This document shows positions 11,905-24,374 of a stretch of DNA of 64,000 bases, one piece after another. Made by a program: the position numbers and the translations under genes. The notes beneath the pieces are model-generated. The model ran no database searches. It saw only the letters and a program-made list of their open reading frames with translations, and was not told the origin of the DNA. Each line of letters begins with the position of its first letter. The first letter of the stretch is position 1. The stretch is from Ulota crispa. Taxonomy: Eukaryota; Streptophyta; Bryopsida; Orthotrichales; Orthotrichaceae. Location of the stretch: positions 4,325,966 through 4,389,965 of the forward strand of contig OY987252.1 in NCBI GenBank assembly GCA_963920765.1, read 5' to 3'.

Positions 11905-13200
11905 TCAGAGAATTGAGCGTCCTTGAGGAGACAAGCATTGAATGGGCCCATGAAAGCCACCACACGGCCTCTTAACAAACTTGTCACCTCCACCAGTAAT
12001 TGCTGAAACATGGGATGTACAATTATTCCATGTTCTTAAGCCCATAGAAGGAACTATTTGGACTTGGACTTTTGCCAAAATTGAGCCACTCAACCATGCA
12101 TCCACCCAGTCGCTTTGTGCTACTAGCATGACTGCGGCAAGGTTTGAAACTTGTCTCTCCATATTTGTCAATATAGTCCTCACATTATTCATGTCAATTC
12201 CAAAGTTCCTACAAGCTCTTGCTCGCTCCCCTTCCAAACGTTGCTCCTCTTTCTCAAGCTCTTCCTAAATTTGTGTCTCATAAGGCATCCGCTTGTGTTT
12301 CATGGACTAGAACACACACCATCATATAATGGTTAGAACATATTAGTGTTTTGACATTCAAAACAGCAAAGCCACGTTTAATAACCAAAAACAACTTCAA
12401 AATAAACACTAACATGAACACCTTCACAACACAACCCACATTAAACATGTTGAAACATACACATGATTGTTTTTTGTACATCAATATAAAGAAGCACAAA
12501 TACTTTCCTCACCAATTTGAAGGTGACTGCCTTCTCTAAAGCACTTTGCTTTGCCGCTTTAGCCCCTTTTCCTTTGGAGATCAACCTCATTTGTTCAAAC
12601 TTTACATGAGCGTGATCTATTCCATGCAATGATTGCAAAGTTTTCCATTGGTCTTTTGTGACCTTTTCTTAAGCTTTTGAGCATCAATCAAAGCGTTCAA
12701 CTTGAAACGCGTTTTGATCAAGATCTTAGTAATCTTTGACCCAAGCCACTTGTCACTAATTTTTCTATTCTTCCCCTTGACCTCCCACTTTGCAAATATG
12801 TCAAAACCAAATCAAATACCACAATAGCATTGGAAACATGTGAACAATATCATTAGTGATCATTAACAACAAGTGAAATAAACATGTGCCAAAACAAACT
12901 ATAACTTATCAAAGCTCAAACGTTTGAAGAAGCAATTTTTTGACTGAAGATGGATGTATCTCCCAGCTGCAAGTAAGGTCCAAATCTTTTGCAAGTAGCT
13001 TCACATCCCCCTCTAACGTTGGCACCATATTTCCATATGGAATGTTGCTCACATCCACATAAATGCGCTTCTTCTCCTTGCGCTCTAGGCGGTGTGGCCT
13101 CCATAGTGGCTCCTATATCCTATGCCTCTTGGAAGCTTGACAAGAGGATTAGGCAAGCGGCGGTTTGTCCTCTGACCCATCTGCAATGTTAGAATTATCC
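11905..13200 (-). pseudogene. Possible plant transposase of the Ptta/En/Spm type
   Basis: Minus-strand reading through several frames: IYVDVSNIPYGNMVP and SWEIHPSSVKK (12916-13090), KWEVKGKNRKISDKWLGSKI (around 12750-12790), then KVTKDQWKTLQSLHG with KFEQMRLISKGKGAKAAK (12530-12670), and a last open segment 11905-12237. The trio of a basic KISDKW block, a W-containing helix and a charged region before a Gly-Ala-Lys stretch recalls the plant transposase family Transposase_24 (Ptta/En/Spm), the second protein of CACTA elements. The match is from memory of the family pattern, not an alignment. Frameshifts near 12667 and several stops make it a relic. Confidence 0.4.
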
Positions 13201-13549
13201 TCGTCATCATACTCTAGCTCATAATCAAAGTCATCTTCACTATCTCTGAAAGGGCCTACAAAGCCAAAGAAATGCATGACATAAGGACCTTGAATAACCT
13301 AATTAGTAGTCACAAAAGATTTCCAAATAAACTATCACGTCCACACAGATGTCAATACAAGCAAATAAGAATGTTATCTTTGACGTTTATACCCAGCACA
13401 ATCATTTGCCAATGTCAACTCAAACATCCACTCCAACACTCATGACATCAATCAATTGACTCTAGTATTAAAACTAAATACATCACTTCAAGTAGATATA
13501 TGTAGACATCAACCTTAAAAAATAAATAACAACTCACGGCATGACATCA
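13201..13549. other. No gene seen
   Basis: AT-rich sequence leading into the tandem array; no coding signal. Confidence 0.3.
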
Positions 13550-14570
13550 AATCAAATATTGCTACTATATATCTAGCCTACACAAGTATCCACCTAAAAA
13601 AACAAGAGAATAAGCAAACCTCATAATATCAAAACACTAAGCTCACATCAAAAACTAATTATAAACTTTGAAAAATAAATTACCTCTAAATTTTGCCCCT
13701 AACTAGCCTTTCTAATGTCCATTAAAAAAATGACAATAACCATACCCGCAGATTTCAATACACTAAGTTTGCATGAAAAAATAATTACAAATTCTGACAT
13801 GCAAATTACCTCCAAAATTTGCCCCTAACCAAATCTTCCAAATACCCATTAAAAAACAAGAGAATAAATAAGCATCAAAATCTCAATACACTAAGCTCAT
13901 ATGAAAATCAAAATACAAACTTTGACATCCAAGTTACCTTCAAATACTGCTTGTAAACAACCCTTCAAATATCAATTACATCAACATGATGATAAACAAG
14001 CATCATTACTTCAATACACTAAGCTCACATGAAAAAAAAGAAATAACAAGCTTTGACATCCAAGTCACCTCCAAATATTGCCCCTAAATTGACCTTTAGA
14101 TGTCAATTACAAAAACATGAGGATAAATAAGCATTAGAATCTCACTATGCTAAGCTCACATGAAAAAATAAAAACAAACTCTAAAATAATTCTTACCTCT
14201 AAATACCACCCCTACTCAGCCCTTCTAATATCCATTAAAAAAACATGAGAAAAAGCAAACATCAAAATCTCACTACCCTAGGCTCACTTAAAACACTAAT
14301 TACTAGATCTGACCTCTAAATACTACCCCTAACTAGCCCTTCAAAGTTTGATGAAAAAAACAAAAGAATAAGCAAGCATCAAAACATCATTACACCAAGT
14401 TCACATGAACAAATAATTACAAACTATGACATCCAAATTTTCTCTTCAATCTTCCTATAACCAACCTTTCAAATTTCAATGAAAATCACAAGAGAAAAAG
14501 CAAGCATCAAAGTCTGAATATATTAAGCTCACATGAAATACTAATTACAAAATTTGACATAGATTTTGGG
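13550..14570. repeat. Tandem array, unit about 127 bp
   Basis: Unit starts recur at about 13637, 13769, 13899, 14027, 14150, 14278, 14395 and 14523, each with CTAAGCTCACATGAAA or a close variant, followed by AATTACAAACTTTGACATCC, then TGCCCCTAACTAGCC and AACATGAGAATAAGCAAGC. Seven full units and partial ends. Units differ at roughly one base in six, so the array is old. Confidence 0.88.
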
Positions 14571-14574
14571 CTAT

Positions 14575-17454
14575 AGCCAATTGCCATGTCAATCAGCTCA
14601 CATGTCTTTCCATTAGCATTGGCAATAGATTCCATCTGGAATTTGGTTGCTCCATTAACTTCATGGTTCCTTGTCTTCTAGTTTTCACTTTTAGTTCACC
14701 CACTTTTCTCTATCTTAGTTCTAAAGTTATTAATTGTGCAAGTCAATTCATTTAAAAGGAAAATTTGTCATCTATTTAATAAAAAATCATGCTTAAAAGG
14801 AAACACACGTTTCAATGGCAATAATCATCAAACACTGGTTCTTTACTTTATCAACTAAAACCTAAGATTATTGCCTTACCTATATGGACAAACCTATACA
14901 ATTTCTACAAATGTTCTTATTTATCTACCAATCTCACCTATAGCCTCAGCATTACTCTCTTCTGAGTCTCTCATCAAGCAATGGACTAATTGTTTCCAAT
15001 TCCTCTATTTGCTTTGGCAATAAACTCCACACATACAGCCAGTATTTTGTCTGTGGCCTGCTTATTCAGACACTAATCACTAATTAGCACTCGGCAATAG
15101 CCTAAATTTATAAGCACAAAATGTATTCCTCTTCAAAGTCAAGCATTTCTCACCTATTATAGGGTTTGTTATTGATTTATTTTATAATACTCATAAGATT
15201 TCTTTGTAGAATAAGGCTTATCTATTGTATAATAATCTTCTTGTTTTGTTCATTTAATTACCATTTTACTCTTCAAATTACAATCCTGCACTATCCCTTT
15301 GATTTCCTTATTCTTGAAGGATGTTTTACTTTCTCAATTCAGTCTATAGATTGAAGAAATTTCAAAACAGCAACAATGAACATTAACACTTTGGTTTTCA
15401 GTTGCTTCTTAATTCGAATAGCAATTAATTACTCTAATTACACTCACAGCTCTGGCAACAAACTCATAATCTTTGTCAATGTTATGTTAATTCCTCTTGC
15501 GGCAATAAGGTGATGGCAAGATCAGGGTACCTCCAAAAGGGCCTGCCGAACCTCCGGAAAGGACTCTTTTCTAAGGAGTTTGGTTTATTTTTGTTTAGGT
15601 AAAAGTTTGAACTTGCAAGTGATGAAATATTTTTCTTAAGCTTTCTTTACGTTAAGGCATTCATTTAGAAAGTGTTCCTTCCATCAAAAGGAATTTCTTG
15701 ATTTTTTTTCTCACCATAAAAGTGATTAGAACCCAAATGTCCTGATTCAGACATTTTTTGACTTGTAATTTGTAATGGCTCCCTAAAATGAAAGATTAAC
15801 ATTTTAATAATTTTGACCATATGTGCATCTAGAAACAAGTATATGTGCATGCTTTTGCCTCTTTAATAAAATAAAAAATTTTAATGTTCTTTATTGGACG
15901 TGGAAAAACTCTCATGAAAGTGTCCCTAAAAGAATTCATAACAACTAGTTTTAATAATGTATGGACTAATACACTTCAAATTCATGGACCATAGAAGCTT
16001 GCACAACTATAAATGCATTAACCTAATCCCTACTAACCAAACTTGTAGTCCAGATGAATCCTTTACTTCATTTTTATGAAATGAGACAGTTTTGGAACTT
16101 CTCACATAATCACTCATTTAGACAAGATAACATTCATCATTTGAAAAATTGTATTTTTTTCTATTGTTCTACAAGTATAAGCAACCTTCTGCCAAAAAAT
16201 AAATGGCAAAGCACTATCTAGTAAGACATAATAATTAGCAAAAATATCATGGGTATGGCCAATTCAAAGCTAAGCAGTCCTTTTTGGATACTCTGATCGT
16301 CCCATTGCCCAATACTCTTCATACTTGTTCACAAAACTCATTATAGAGGTTATTTGCCATTTATTTTTTTGTTTTTTAAATTATTCTCTACTATGATTTC
16401 ATTACTTAGAGTTTCAACGACAAAAACAAGCTCATTATAATTCCATTTTCTTCATTCAGATTTTTCAACTCTCAATCTCTCATGAAATTAGTTATGTTAA
16501 CCTAATCTTCTGAATATTGCCTTTGCTTATTGCAATCAAATGCCAATGCTGACAGTATCTTCTTCCAAAGCTCTTAATTTCAAATCAAAACATTGCCAAC
16601 TTAACTTCAACTGCTACAATTTGTTTTGGAATCAACAAAACTAACCACCAAAATATAGACTTCTGAAGTTGGTTTCTTGCACACTTCCACTCTCCAATCA
16701 CCACGCTTCTGTCTACTGCGCTAGTTTGCAACTTGCAACTCTTCACCAAATTGTTGAGACTTGAATCAGTCGATTGCCAACAAAAATTTCTCTCTTCCTC
16801 TCAGCAATCTCTTCAAACTAATTTTCTACTTTCAATCTTACCTACAGTCCTTGAAGAATATTGCTCTCGCTCTATGGTAATGAAGATTGCTCAACAATCA
16901 ATAACCACGCAGTCAATAGCCAATGCAACTATGTTTCTCTCAATTGAATTGCTTCAAGCGCTCACTATCTACACTCTCGAAACGCTCAAGCAATAGCCAA
17001 TTGCACAACTACAACAACAACAAAACAGAAAGAAAATGCAACGATTTAGTTTAGCAAAAGTGAAAAAACAAGAGGGGAAGGAGAGAGAAGAAGTGGTTAG
17101 GCTATTGCCAAGAAGTAACGGCTGCTTCTCCTCATTAGTTGGTCCATGTAATGATGAAATAATTGATCTCATAGTGCTCATGATTATACAATTTGACTTT
17201 TCACAAATGTTGTCTATAACCTCTCTAATTAGTCTATGGCCTTTGCATTGTATGTAACTTTTATGATTGCCATGGCCAACTTGATATGACTATAGCCTTT
17301 GGTTAATCATTTCCATTTCCAATCATTTGTTTCATTGGTTTGTTTTTGAAACTTTAAGTTGAAAATTTTAAGTTAATCTTATACATAAAAATTTCAATGT
17401 TGAATAAAAATATATAAAAATTACACAATTTACACATGAATTAAATAAATATAA
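14575..17454 (-). repeat. Probable 3' LTR region, limits uncertain
   Basis: Lies just beyond the polypurine tract, where the 3' LTR should be. It contains many variants of GGCTATAGCC, GGCAATAGCC and CCAATTGCC, as does the right flank at 25300-26850, which supports shared origin. The segment 15480-16500 lacks these words and may be an insertion. The terminus TGTAGTAATAA seen at 24962 was not found here, so this copy is truncated, rearranged or of another subfamily. Confidence 0.4.
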
Positions 17455-17464
17455 ATTTCTCCCC
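17455..17464 (-). other. Polypurine tract of the gypsy element
   Basis: AGGGGAGAAA on the minus strand, directly after the integrase region and before the presumed 3' LTR, the position of the plus-strand primer. Confidence 0.6.
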
Positions 17465-17479
17465 TAACTTTAAGTTGAA

Positions 17480-18750
17480 AACTTGTCCTCACGTTTCATC
17501 TAAATTTTTAACATTTAAGTGTGATATTATTTTAATCAGTTACCATTGTAACGAGTATTATGTATTTTGCCATGAAAATCTTGCAACTCAAAAGAACCAT
17601 TAGGATGAGTTTTTTAGATCTTATATGGTCCAAACCATCTTGTTTGGAATTTTTTAGGGAATTTTTGAAAACGACTATCATATGAAAGAAATAGATCATT
17701 ATCTTTTAACATTTTAAGTTTCATTTTACTATCATAAAACTTTTTTGACAATTCTAAATTGCAACCAAGTTTAAATATGCTGGTGCTCTATCTTCATCTA
17801 ATTTTTCTAGCGTATTTAATCTATGTTCAAGACTTTCTATATCGCTTAGTCTATGATCATTAGCTATTCTCAAAGTGGGTATTTCTAGCTCAATTGGTAG
17901 AATAGAATCTTGGCCATAGACTAGTTGAAAAGGGGTATATTTTGTGGTTACTTTATAGGCAATACGATAAGCCCATAATGCATCAAATACCCTCTCATCC
18001 CAATCTAAATTAGAACCTTGAATTGTCTTAGTAATAATTTTACATAAAATCCCATTTGTTTTTTTAGTTTGTCCATTGGTTCATAGGTGATATGGGGTAG
18101 ATTTTCTATGTTTTATAAAATACTTTTTTGTTAAATGTTCAATAGACAAATTTATAAAATGTGTACTTTGATCACTCGCTAATTCTTTGGACACCCAAAC
18201 CTTGTAATTATGTTTTCATAAAGGAATTTAGCCACTATATTAGCATCACCAGTTTTAGTAGCTTAGGCTTCCGCAAACTTTGTAACATATTCCATAGCCA
18301 CTAGAATGTATCTTTTATGACCTTTGCAACTTGGTGGATTAATGGGGCCAACAAAATCAATTCCCCATTTTTCAAAAGGGGTTTGGGCTAAAATTGGTGT
18401 TAATGGCATTGCCAAAGTGGAAGTAGGTTTATCCATTCTTTGGCATGGGTCACACCTTTTAACAAAATTAGCGGAATCCTCAAAAAGGTTTGGCCACCAA
18501 TAACCAGAATGTAATACTTTATTAGCTATTACAATTCCAGCAAAGTGACCTCCACAACTAGAATCATAACAAGATTTTAGTATGGTTGTTACTTCACTAA
18601 TGTTGATGCATCTGCGCAAAATCCCATCTAAACCTAATTTCAATAATACCCCATCTAATAAGGTATAAGGTCTAGATTTAAAAAGTAAACGTCTTTGTTG
18701 TTTAGGTGTAAAATCCATAGAAAATTCTCTTGTTAAGAGATAATTCATTA
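17480..18750 (-). pseudogene. Integrase domain of the gypsy element
   Basis: Integrates the cDNA copy. The zinc-binding region shows GGHFAG, then LHSGYWWP and FVKRCDPCQR (His-His-Cys-Cys). The core has WGIDFVGPINPPSCKGH with the first catalytic Asp, and ASDQSTHF with the second. The third position, normally Glu in an NGQ.E.TN context, reads NGQTKKTNG, so the catalytic Glu is lost. A stop (HL*TNG) and a frame break near 18240 add to the damage. Downstream, TPFQLVYGQDSILPIELEI is the C-terminal block typical of the Tat lineage. No chromodomain is seen. It is the last gene of the element. Confidence 0.85.
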
Positions 18751-19330
18751 TTTCTGCATATTCAAGTGATATTAAATCAACTTGAAAAAGATTTGCATCC
18801 GAAAAAATATCATCAATTGGTTCACTCCCTAATTCCTCATTAATTCAAAAAAGGTGATCTGCATTATTATGAATTTTCCCAGAGCAAACATTTATGGTAA
18901 GATTAAATTCTTGTAAAAGAAGAACCCACCTAGCAATTTGTCCACTTAATTGGGGTTTATTGACCATATATTTTAATGCATCATGAGCACCATGAAATGT
19001 AAGTTTATAACCCAATACATAATGCCTAAACTTTCAAACTGAAAATATCATACCTAGAGCTTCTCTCTCAGTTATTGAATAATTTTGTTCTACAACATTA
19101 ACCTGTTAACTAGCATAATAAATTAGATGATCTCTTTTTTTATTGTCCTTTTGACTTAAGATACTTCTAATTGCCAAATTGAAAGCATCTACATATATTT
19201 TAAAATTCTTAACCCAATTTGGAGCTACTAATACTAGAGCCTTTGTTAAATTAAGTTTTAAGATTTGAAAGGCCTTAGTACATTTTTTTGTCCAAAATGG
19301 AGGTTCTTCACTCTTTTTCAACAATTGTGT
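18751..19330 (-). pseudogene. RNase H domain of the gypsy element
   Basis: Degrades the RNA strand during reverse transcription. Segments read PFWTKKCTKAFQILK at the connection region, then FKIYVDAFNLAIRSILSQKD, TEREALGMIFSV, KFRHYVLGYKLTFHGAHDAL and GQIARWVLLLQEF, all in family order. Stops at about 19105, 19030 and 18845 interrupt it. It follows the polymerase domain and precedes the integrase zinc region without spacer. Confidence 0.8.
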
Positions 19331-19339
19331 TAAGGATAA

Positions 19340-20357
19340 GGCTATATTTGCATACTTATAAATAAATCAACAATAATAGCCAACATGTCCTAAAAAACCT
19401 TTTACTCTTGTCATTGTATTTAGAGTTGGTAAATCAATTATAAATAGCTACTTTGTCAGGGTCAATTGCTATACCTTCTAAAGAAACTACATGTCCTAAT
19501 AATTTCCCAAAAGGTACAACAAACTGAGATTTAGCTACATTAATTGAAATGCCAAAGTCTTGACACTGTACAAAACATTTTATAAAACAAGAAGCATGAT
19601 CTTTCTTAGAACTAAAAACACAAATCTCATCTAAAAATATTTCAATAAAATTTTCAAGGTGTTTTTGAAAAGTTACGGTCATTATCCTTTGGAATGTCGC
19701 TGGTGCGTTACAAAATTCAAATGGCATGACTCTATAGGCATAAGTTCTCAAATCCATGGTAAATGTAGTCAAGGATTGGTGATCTTTTGCTATTTGGACT
19801 TGATTATAGCTTGAAAATCCATTCCTAATAGAATAACACTCAAACCCAGCTACAGTGTCTAATAGTATATCAGCAAAAGGTAAAGGAAAGTAATCTTTCC
19901 TTGTTACACTACTTAATTTACAAAAATCTTGACAAATTCTTAATTTTCCTTTTTTCTTCAGTACTACCACTATTGGGGATACCCATTCAATATAAGGAAC
20001 AAAAAATATAAATCCACATTCTAATAATCTATCAATTTCTTCTTTAACCATTAAAGAATATTTAGGATTCATACAATCTTGTCTTTGACAAACCAATTTA
20101 GCATCATCTTCTAATATTATTCTATGTTCACAAACTTCAGGTGAAATTCCCTTTAAGTCCTTATAAGTCCAAGCAAAAGCTTCCTTGTTTTTATGAAAGA
20201 AATCTTTCCAATATTTCCATATAGATGGAGTCATTTTGGAAAAGACTTTTATATTTTTAGGATTCTTTTTGCTTCCTACATTCATATCTTGACAAATATC
20301 CCTTAAAGTCCTAATGTTTATAAGGGAAGAATTAGAATCTTCTAATAATTCTTCCAT
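19340..20357 (-). pseudogene. Reverse transcriptase domain of the gypsy element
   Basis: The longest open frame of the window (307 codons, 19434-20357). Motifs in order: WVSPIVVVLKKKGKLRICQD, FCKLSSVTRKDYFPLPFADI, FECYSIRNGFSSYNQVQIAK, TFTMDLRTYAYRVMPFEFCN APATFQRIM, IFLDEICVFSS, and FVVPFGKLLGHVV. Motif A normally has Asp where RNG is seen, and motif C normally has two Asp where DE is seen, so two catalytic aspartates are changed although the frame is open. The frame stops near 19434 and the thumb region continues with breaks. Clearly Ty3/gypsy type. Confidence 0.92.
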
Positions 20358-20799
20358 TTCTTTAATATTAGAATCTAACTAAGGTTCTGGTTCAAAATCT
20401 TCTTCCACTCCAATTGCCAAGACACTAGATTTTTGCCATCATAATATAGCTTCATCTAAGTCTTCACATTGTCTTAGAGGAGAGAAATATTCCCCTAAAT
20501 CTATACATTGGTAAGTCTTAGGATATTGGGATACAATTTAAATATTCTCCTCTTTGTTATCTTCATAATCCGTATCATAGGAATTATTAGAAGTAACTTC
20601 AGATTCTTCATCTTGAGTTTTTCCATGATAATTTATAGGGTACATAGGGAGGACAATTTTATGTTTTCCTCTTCCTACAGTAAGAGCCACTTTCCCCCAA
20701 TCATCTTGTACCTAAACCATATATAACCGAGGTCTATTTAGTAATATTGGATAAGTACAAATGACGTTGGTACTTTGGAATATTACATAGTCTACTTTA

Positions 20800-21325
20800 A
20801 ATTTTATCCCACAACATATGTCAATATTTGTGGCAACATTCCTAAAGATTTGACTCTACTTTGATTAGACATCCTTAAGATAATGGGAGTAAGAATTATG
20901 GTTGACAAACCTATTTCATCCATGGCTTCTTGGCTCATTAAATTGACACTCAATCCACCATCAATTTGGACTCCTTGGATTAAGGATCCATCTTTCATTA
21001 TATCTACAATTGGAGCTCTAGGATCTAAAGAAACGTCGTGAATTTCTAATTCTTTTCTTTGTTTTTGCACTAAGGAATGACTTAATTCATTTTGACATTT
21101 AGGTGCTAAAGCTAATAATTGCTTCATAGTAATTTGAGGTTGGATCTTATCTAAATTATCCAAAATATTATAAGGATCCATCCCTATTGCTAATATCATC
21201 ATCCTACTCCTTTGAGTTTGTGTAAAGACAAGTTTTTGGAGAGTGTGATCAATAGGTTTTTTTGTAGCTTTTAATTTCTTTCTAGGTTTTGAAATAATTA
21301 AATAAGATGGTAAAGGGTCTACCAA
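20800..21325 (-). pseudogene. Aspartic protease region of the gypsy element
   Basis: Cleaves the polyprotein. The frame 20804-21325 holds PIVDIMKDGSLIQGVQIDGG followed by LSVNLMSQEAMDEIGLS; the D-G-G replacing the usual D-S/T-G of the active site is common in plant gypsy elements. The upstream half is a linker rich in Lys and Gln. A region of stops separates it from the RT frame (20358-20800), where the acidic linker frames are broken. Confidence 0.75.
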
Positions 21326-21689
21326 TGATTATGGAACATCCAAAGGTATGTAATCAGGTAGAGTTGTAGGTAATGTCATTGGAGGGTTTGATGGATTTTC
21401 AATTCCTATCTCCTCCTCTTGACTATCTTTACCATCACTATCGTCACTTTGGGTGTCAATCTTGTAAAGTTAATTTATTTTGGGTAGCACTCCTAGTACC
21501 CACCGCATAAGAAGATTCCCTTAAATCCATTTCATTTAAATTTGGGAACCTACTTACATGATTATCATTTCCCTCTTTATTCTGGTCTTTAAAAGTAACT
21601 TGTTTATCTCTCTCTCAAGATGGAAATTAGAAAGATTTTCTCAACAATTATTTGCTACACAACCAGTTTTTCTACATCTACCATACATT

Positions 21690-23656
21690 GGTGTATAACC
21701 CTCTTCTTTCTAGGATTTGGGCATTCATTGGCATAATGCCCTATTTCACCACAATAATAACAAATGGGGTGTTTACCCCTTGATGGCGTTTGATATTGGT
21801 GTGTATTAGGATTATAAGGTGGACCGTTCCAGATGGGAGGAGCATTATACTCATCATTCTATCTAGAACATTTATCAGTAGGTTTATAAGGTGGATTAAC
21901 CCTTGGACAAGTATAAGGTCTTTTGTTTTGATTTCTAGGTTTATTAATCCATGGTCTACTGTTGGTATTGACATCAACTTGATTGACATTTTGTAAATGC
22001 CAACAAATACTCACATCATGCCTTCCTCTACAATAAGAACATTTTGGTCTTTGATTGGGTGGGGAAGGACATTCATTAACTAGGTGACCATGGCCTTTAC
22101 AATTTGCACACCAGACATTGGTTAGCACATTGGTTGGTCTTGGCTACTTAGGTCTACCTCCAGCTAATTTGACTTCTATATCCCTTAATTTTTGGATTAA
22201 ACTCTCAATTTGGTTCATTTGCACTTCCGCATTAGTACTAATTTTAGGTGGTACTGGCCTTTGAGGGCTAACTACTACCATAGGAGTTTGTGGTATCCCA
22301 TAGGGTTGTGGATACATAGTCTGATTATAGTCTACAATAGGTCTTGTTTGCCGTTGTAATTGAGATGGTATTACTCTTAGGATTGATTCGATGAGAGGGA
22401 ATATTCCAAGATCTACATATGGTAAATAGTCATCATCTATTCTAGATTCTTCCAAGTTTTGGCATGTTCATATGCACTTGGTACATTTTTTATACTTTTT
22501 TCTTAATATGAAGTTTTAATTTGTGGGGGTATAATCTTTCCACAAATAAACTTGTAAGAAAATCATCTAGCATATTATGATTATTCCATCTATTTAAAAG
22601 GTCTTCCATACGACCATAATATGAGTCAATACTCTCACCTATATCCATTTTTATACGTCTAAGTCTTTTCTTCAAACTTTCAATAAATCCAATTAGACAA
22701 ACGTGAATGAGAAAAGCATCTCTTAAAGCTTCTCAAGTATCAAATATTCCATTAGCTCGTCTTTGGTACCATGAGAAAGCACTTCCTTGCAAGGTAGCTA
22801 GAAAAATTCCTAAATAATCCACTACCAATATTTTATTAGCAGCACAGATTGTTAGGAATCTAAAAACATGTAGGTCTGGATCAGTTCCAACTATACCTAG
22901 GAAGGCTGGCATAGGTGCCAAATTTGATGGTTTAGCATGAGCCATGATTGGATCAACTATAATCTCTATGGGTTCAACTGGGTCGTCTTCTGGATCTGAA
23001 GGATATCTAGGTTCTAATAGTTGGACTTCCAATTCAAGAGATGATTGGAATCCACTACTAGTTCCTAAAAATTGACCAGAAGAATTCTCAAAATGTAGAG
23101 GGATTGTGTTTCCTTCTTATATGCTTGATGGTTCCCTTAGTTCTTCTTGTACAAAATTAAAGAATTGATTTACTCAATCTTGGACATTGATTCTAGTTTG
23201 GATTAGACTAAAATCAATAACCTATTGTTGAGAATATAAATACTCTATAGGAATAGAGGTTTGTCTTGGACTTGAATGGCTAGGTATAATTTGAAGAGAA
23301 GGATTAAAATCTACAAAATCAGAGTATTGAAAATTATGCAATTCTTGAACAATATCTTTGGAGACAATTCCTATATCCCTTAATTCAAAATTGGTTTCTT
23401 CATCCAATTCTGAATCGTCTATGTCTTTAGGTGTATCTCCAAGATTAATTGCAGATGTTATAAATCTTTGAAATTGCCCCAAAAGTGAATTTAAAAGAGT
23501 TGGTTCCGCAAGACTTGTATGATGTTTTGTAAGAGAAAAACAAGGATTTACATAATGAATTGTATTCCTCCTATCAATCCTTATTCTAGCCCTTTTGTCC
23601 CTTGCTAACTTTTGTACTGCCTCATGAAATGGATCCGTAGTTTGACCTTGAGACAT
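21690..23656 (-). pseudogene. Gag of the gypsy element with three zinc knuckles
   Basis: Forms the virus-like particle and binds RNA. The start is set by an ATG at 23656 (MSQGQTTDPFHEA). A retrotransposon-gag core follows at 22490-23032 (VVDYLGIFLATLQGSAFSWY and MKKRLRRIKMDIGESIDSYY). Three CCHC-like knuckles follow: CANCKGHGHLVNEC, CSYCRGRHDVSIC, which is one residue short between Cys and His, and CYYCGEIGHYANEC at about 21710-21760. Frames shift between segments (breaks near 23220, 22730, 22490 and 22140). Three knuckles is more than the single one of many gypsy elements. Confidence 0.85.
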
Positions 23657-23674
23657 TTAAGGTGGCCATTAAAA

Positions 23675-24219
23675 TCAATAATAAAGTGTACATTGTTTCT
23701 TTGTGTTGGAATAATGTTCCCAAGTTGTAGGGCACAATGTTCCAAATAAAAGATTCCTAGAAGACTTAGGTTCACTACAAATCCAATCAAGAATTATTGG
23801 AGTATAACTAGGGTTCATTGGTCCATAATTAAATTCATAGATTTGTTTACTCTATCTTCCACCATTCCATCCAGCATAAGCTTTTGGAATGTTGAGTTTG
23901 GTTATATGTTTCAATTCTCCATACTGAACTAATAAATAATGTAAATTAAAGGTAAGAAGTAGTTTAGTCTTCTTAACTTTGATTTCATTAAATAATTTTC
24001 CATCTCCCCAAACTTTAGGATAAATTACTTGTTTTATATCTAAGGAAAGTGTGTCAATTTGTTTTTGTAGTTCAATTAATTGATTAATTTACCACTTAGA
24101 TAGAAACCTTGACCAATATAAGCGTCTTTGTATAATCTATGTAAAGCTAAAAATAGACAAGGTCCCAAGAAATAATCTTCTAATATTTCAAGTGCTTCCC
24201 ATGGAAACAAATCCTCCAT
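23675..24219 (-). pseudogene. Extra ORF upstream of gag in the gypsy element
   Basis: Starts at ATG 24219 (MEDLFPWEALEILEDYF) and ends at TGA 23675, only 18 bases before the gag ATG. One frameshift around 24080 and one TAG (WNGGR*SKQIYEF) interrupt about 180 codons. Conserved-looking parts are FLALHRLYKDAYIGQGFYLS, KTKLLLTFNLHYLLVQYGEL and NIPKAYAGWNGG. No named domain. Ogre elements of the Tat lineage are known for an additional ORF of unknown function before gag, and position, length and strand fit that. It could be an unrelated capture. Confidence 0.55.
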
Positions 24220-24374
24220 TTAATTTCATTTATAAATCAATTTAAAACTCAACCTTTCTTTATCTCTCTCCCATTTCTTTATTTTTCAAAAATGGATGGA
24301 AATAAAGCAAAGTATCCACAATAGTTTGGAGTTGCATCAACTCACTCACTACAAAAGATGGTCTTCTTAACAAT

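Noticed and set aside
13550-14570. CRISPR-like array
   Set aside because: Units of 127 bp diverge along their whole length; there is no alternation of identical repeat and unique spacer, and the context is a plant nuclear genome.
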